Below are positions 22,362 through 22,423 of a stretch of 22,423 bases of DNA, in pieces. The DNA lies in the NCBI GenBank assembly GCA_041287635.1, contig JBGGNG010000198.1, forward strand, positions 1 through 22,423. Direction: 5' to 3'. Each line of letters opens with the position of its first letter. Within the stretch, counting starts at the first letter, position 1. The stretch comes from JAOUEA01 sp041287635 (GTDB taxonomy: Bacteria > Actinomycetota > UBA4738 > HRBIN12). The translations under genes and the position numbers were made by a program. The notes beneath the pieces were generated by a model. That model worked only from the letters and a program-made list of their open reading frames with translations, made no database searches and was not told the DNA's origin.

Positions 22362-22423
22362 TGTGCGGCTCCTTCGATGGGTGGCGGCTCGGTCGCCGGG
22401 GGCGAACGACCGGGCACAGCATA

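Noticed and set aside
22362..22423. Riboswitch or upstream gene before sat
   Set aside because: Only 62 bases are available, with a ribosome binding site and an edge TATGCT box; no stop codon or riboswitch motif can be seen in so short a stretch.
1..22423. tRNA genes, CRISPR arrays, insertion sequences or attachment sites
   Set aside because: No T-arm-like consensus in a cloverleaf, no regular spacer-repeat array, no transposase or integrase frame and no flanking duplication were seen.

Overview
The window is a high-GC chromosomal segment from an actinobacterium. Four things point there: a mycothiol-type glycosyltransferase (mshA), the clpS-DUF2017 pair, an RsiG-like c-di-GMP sensor protein, and several genes whose start codon lies 6-7 bases after a TANNNT -10 box, which implies leaderless mRNAs. 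The class within Actinomycetota cannot be fixed from this sequence. No rRNA, tRNA, CRISPR array, transposase or phage gene was seen.

Layout: bases 1-1889 (+ strand) hold the tail of an unrecognised gene, then a short-chain dehydrogenase, clpS and a DUF2017 gene that overlap or abut. Bases 1901-11915 (- strand) look like one ten-gene operon. In transcription order it runs rocA-like P5C dehydrogenase, class III aminotransferase, VOC protein, glutaconate-type CoA-transferase subunits A and B, an unrecognised 303-aa protein, a 70-aa protein, a second class III aminotransferase, an AcuC/acetylpolyamine-deacetylase-type hydrolase and pyruvate kinase. Most junctions are 4-base GTGA overlaps. The gene set suggests catabolism of an amino acid, omega-amino acid or polyamine through transamination, aldehyde oxidation and CoA transfer. 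The substrate is not known.

A divergent fumarylacetoacetate-hydrolase-family gene (12158-12946) follows a 12-bp triple tandem repeat. On the - strand come a 40-aa very basic protein, proC and a tetR regulator. The 617-base stretch 14635-15251 has no convincing protein gene. It carries what looks like an undescribed structured RNA gene on the - strand: a good promoter, a transcript predicted to start on the first base of a 10-bp 5'/3' closing stem, GNRA- and UUCG-capped hairpins inside, and a terminator-like hairpin followed by a pyrimidine/T-rich run.

Bases 15252-22361 (- strand) hold mshA, a type II-like asparaginase, an intact HD-GYP phosphodiesterase next to an RsiG-like protein with two imperfect copies of the c-di-GMP signature, an M23 peptidase with signal peptide and coiled coil, a nucleotidyltransferase/HTH pair resembling a toxin-antitoxin module with a palindromic operator, and sat (ATP sulfurylase).

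The strongest novelty candidates are the structured RNA locus, the RsiG-like/HD-GYP pair, and the two unrecognised proteins inside the catabolic operon.
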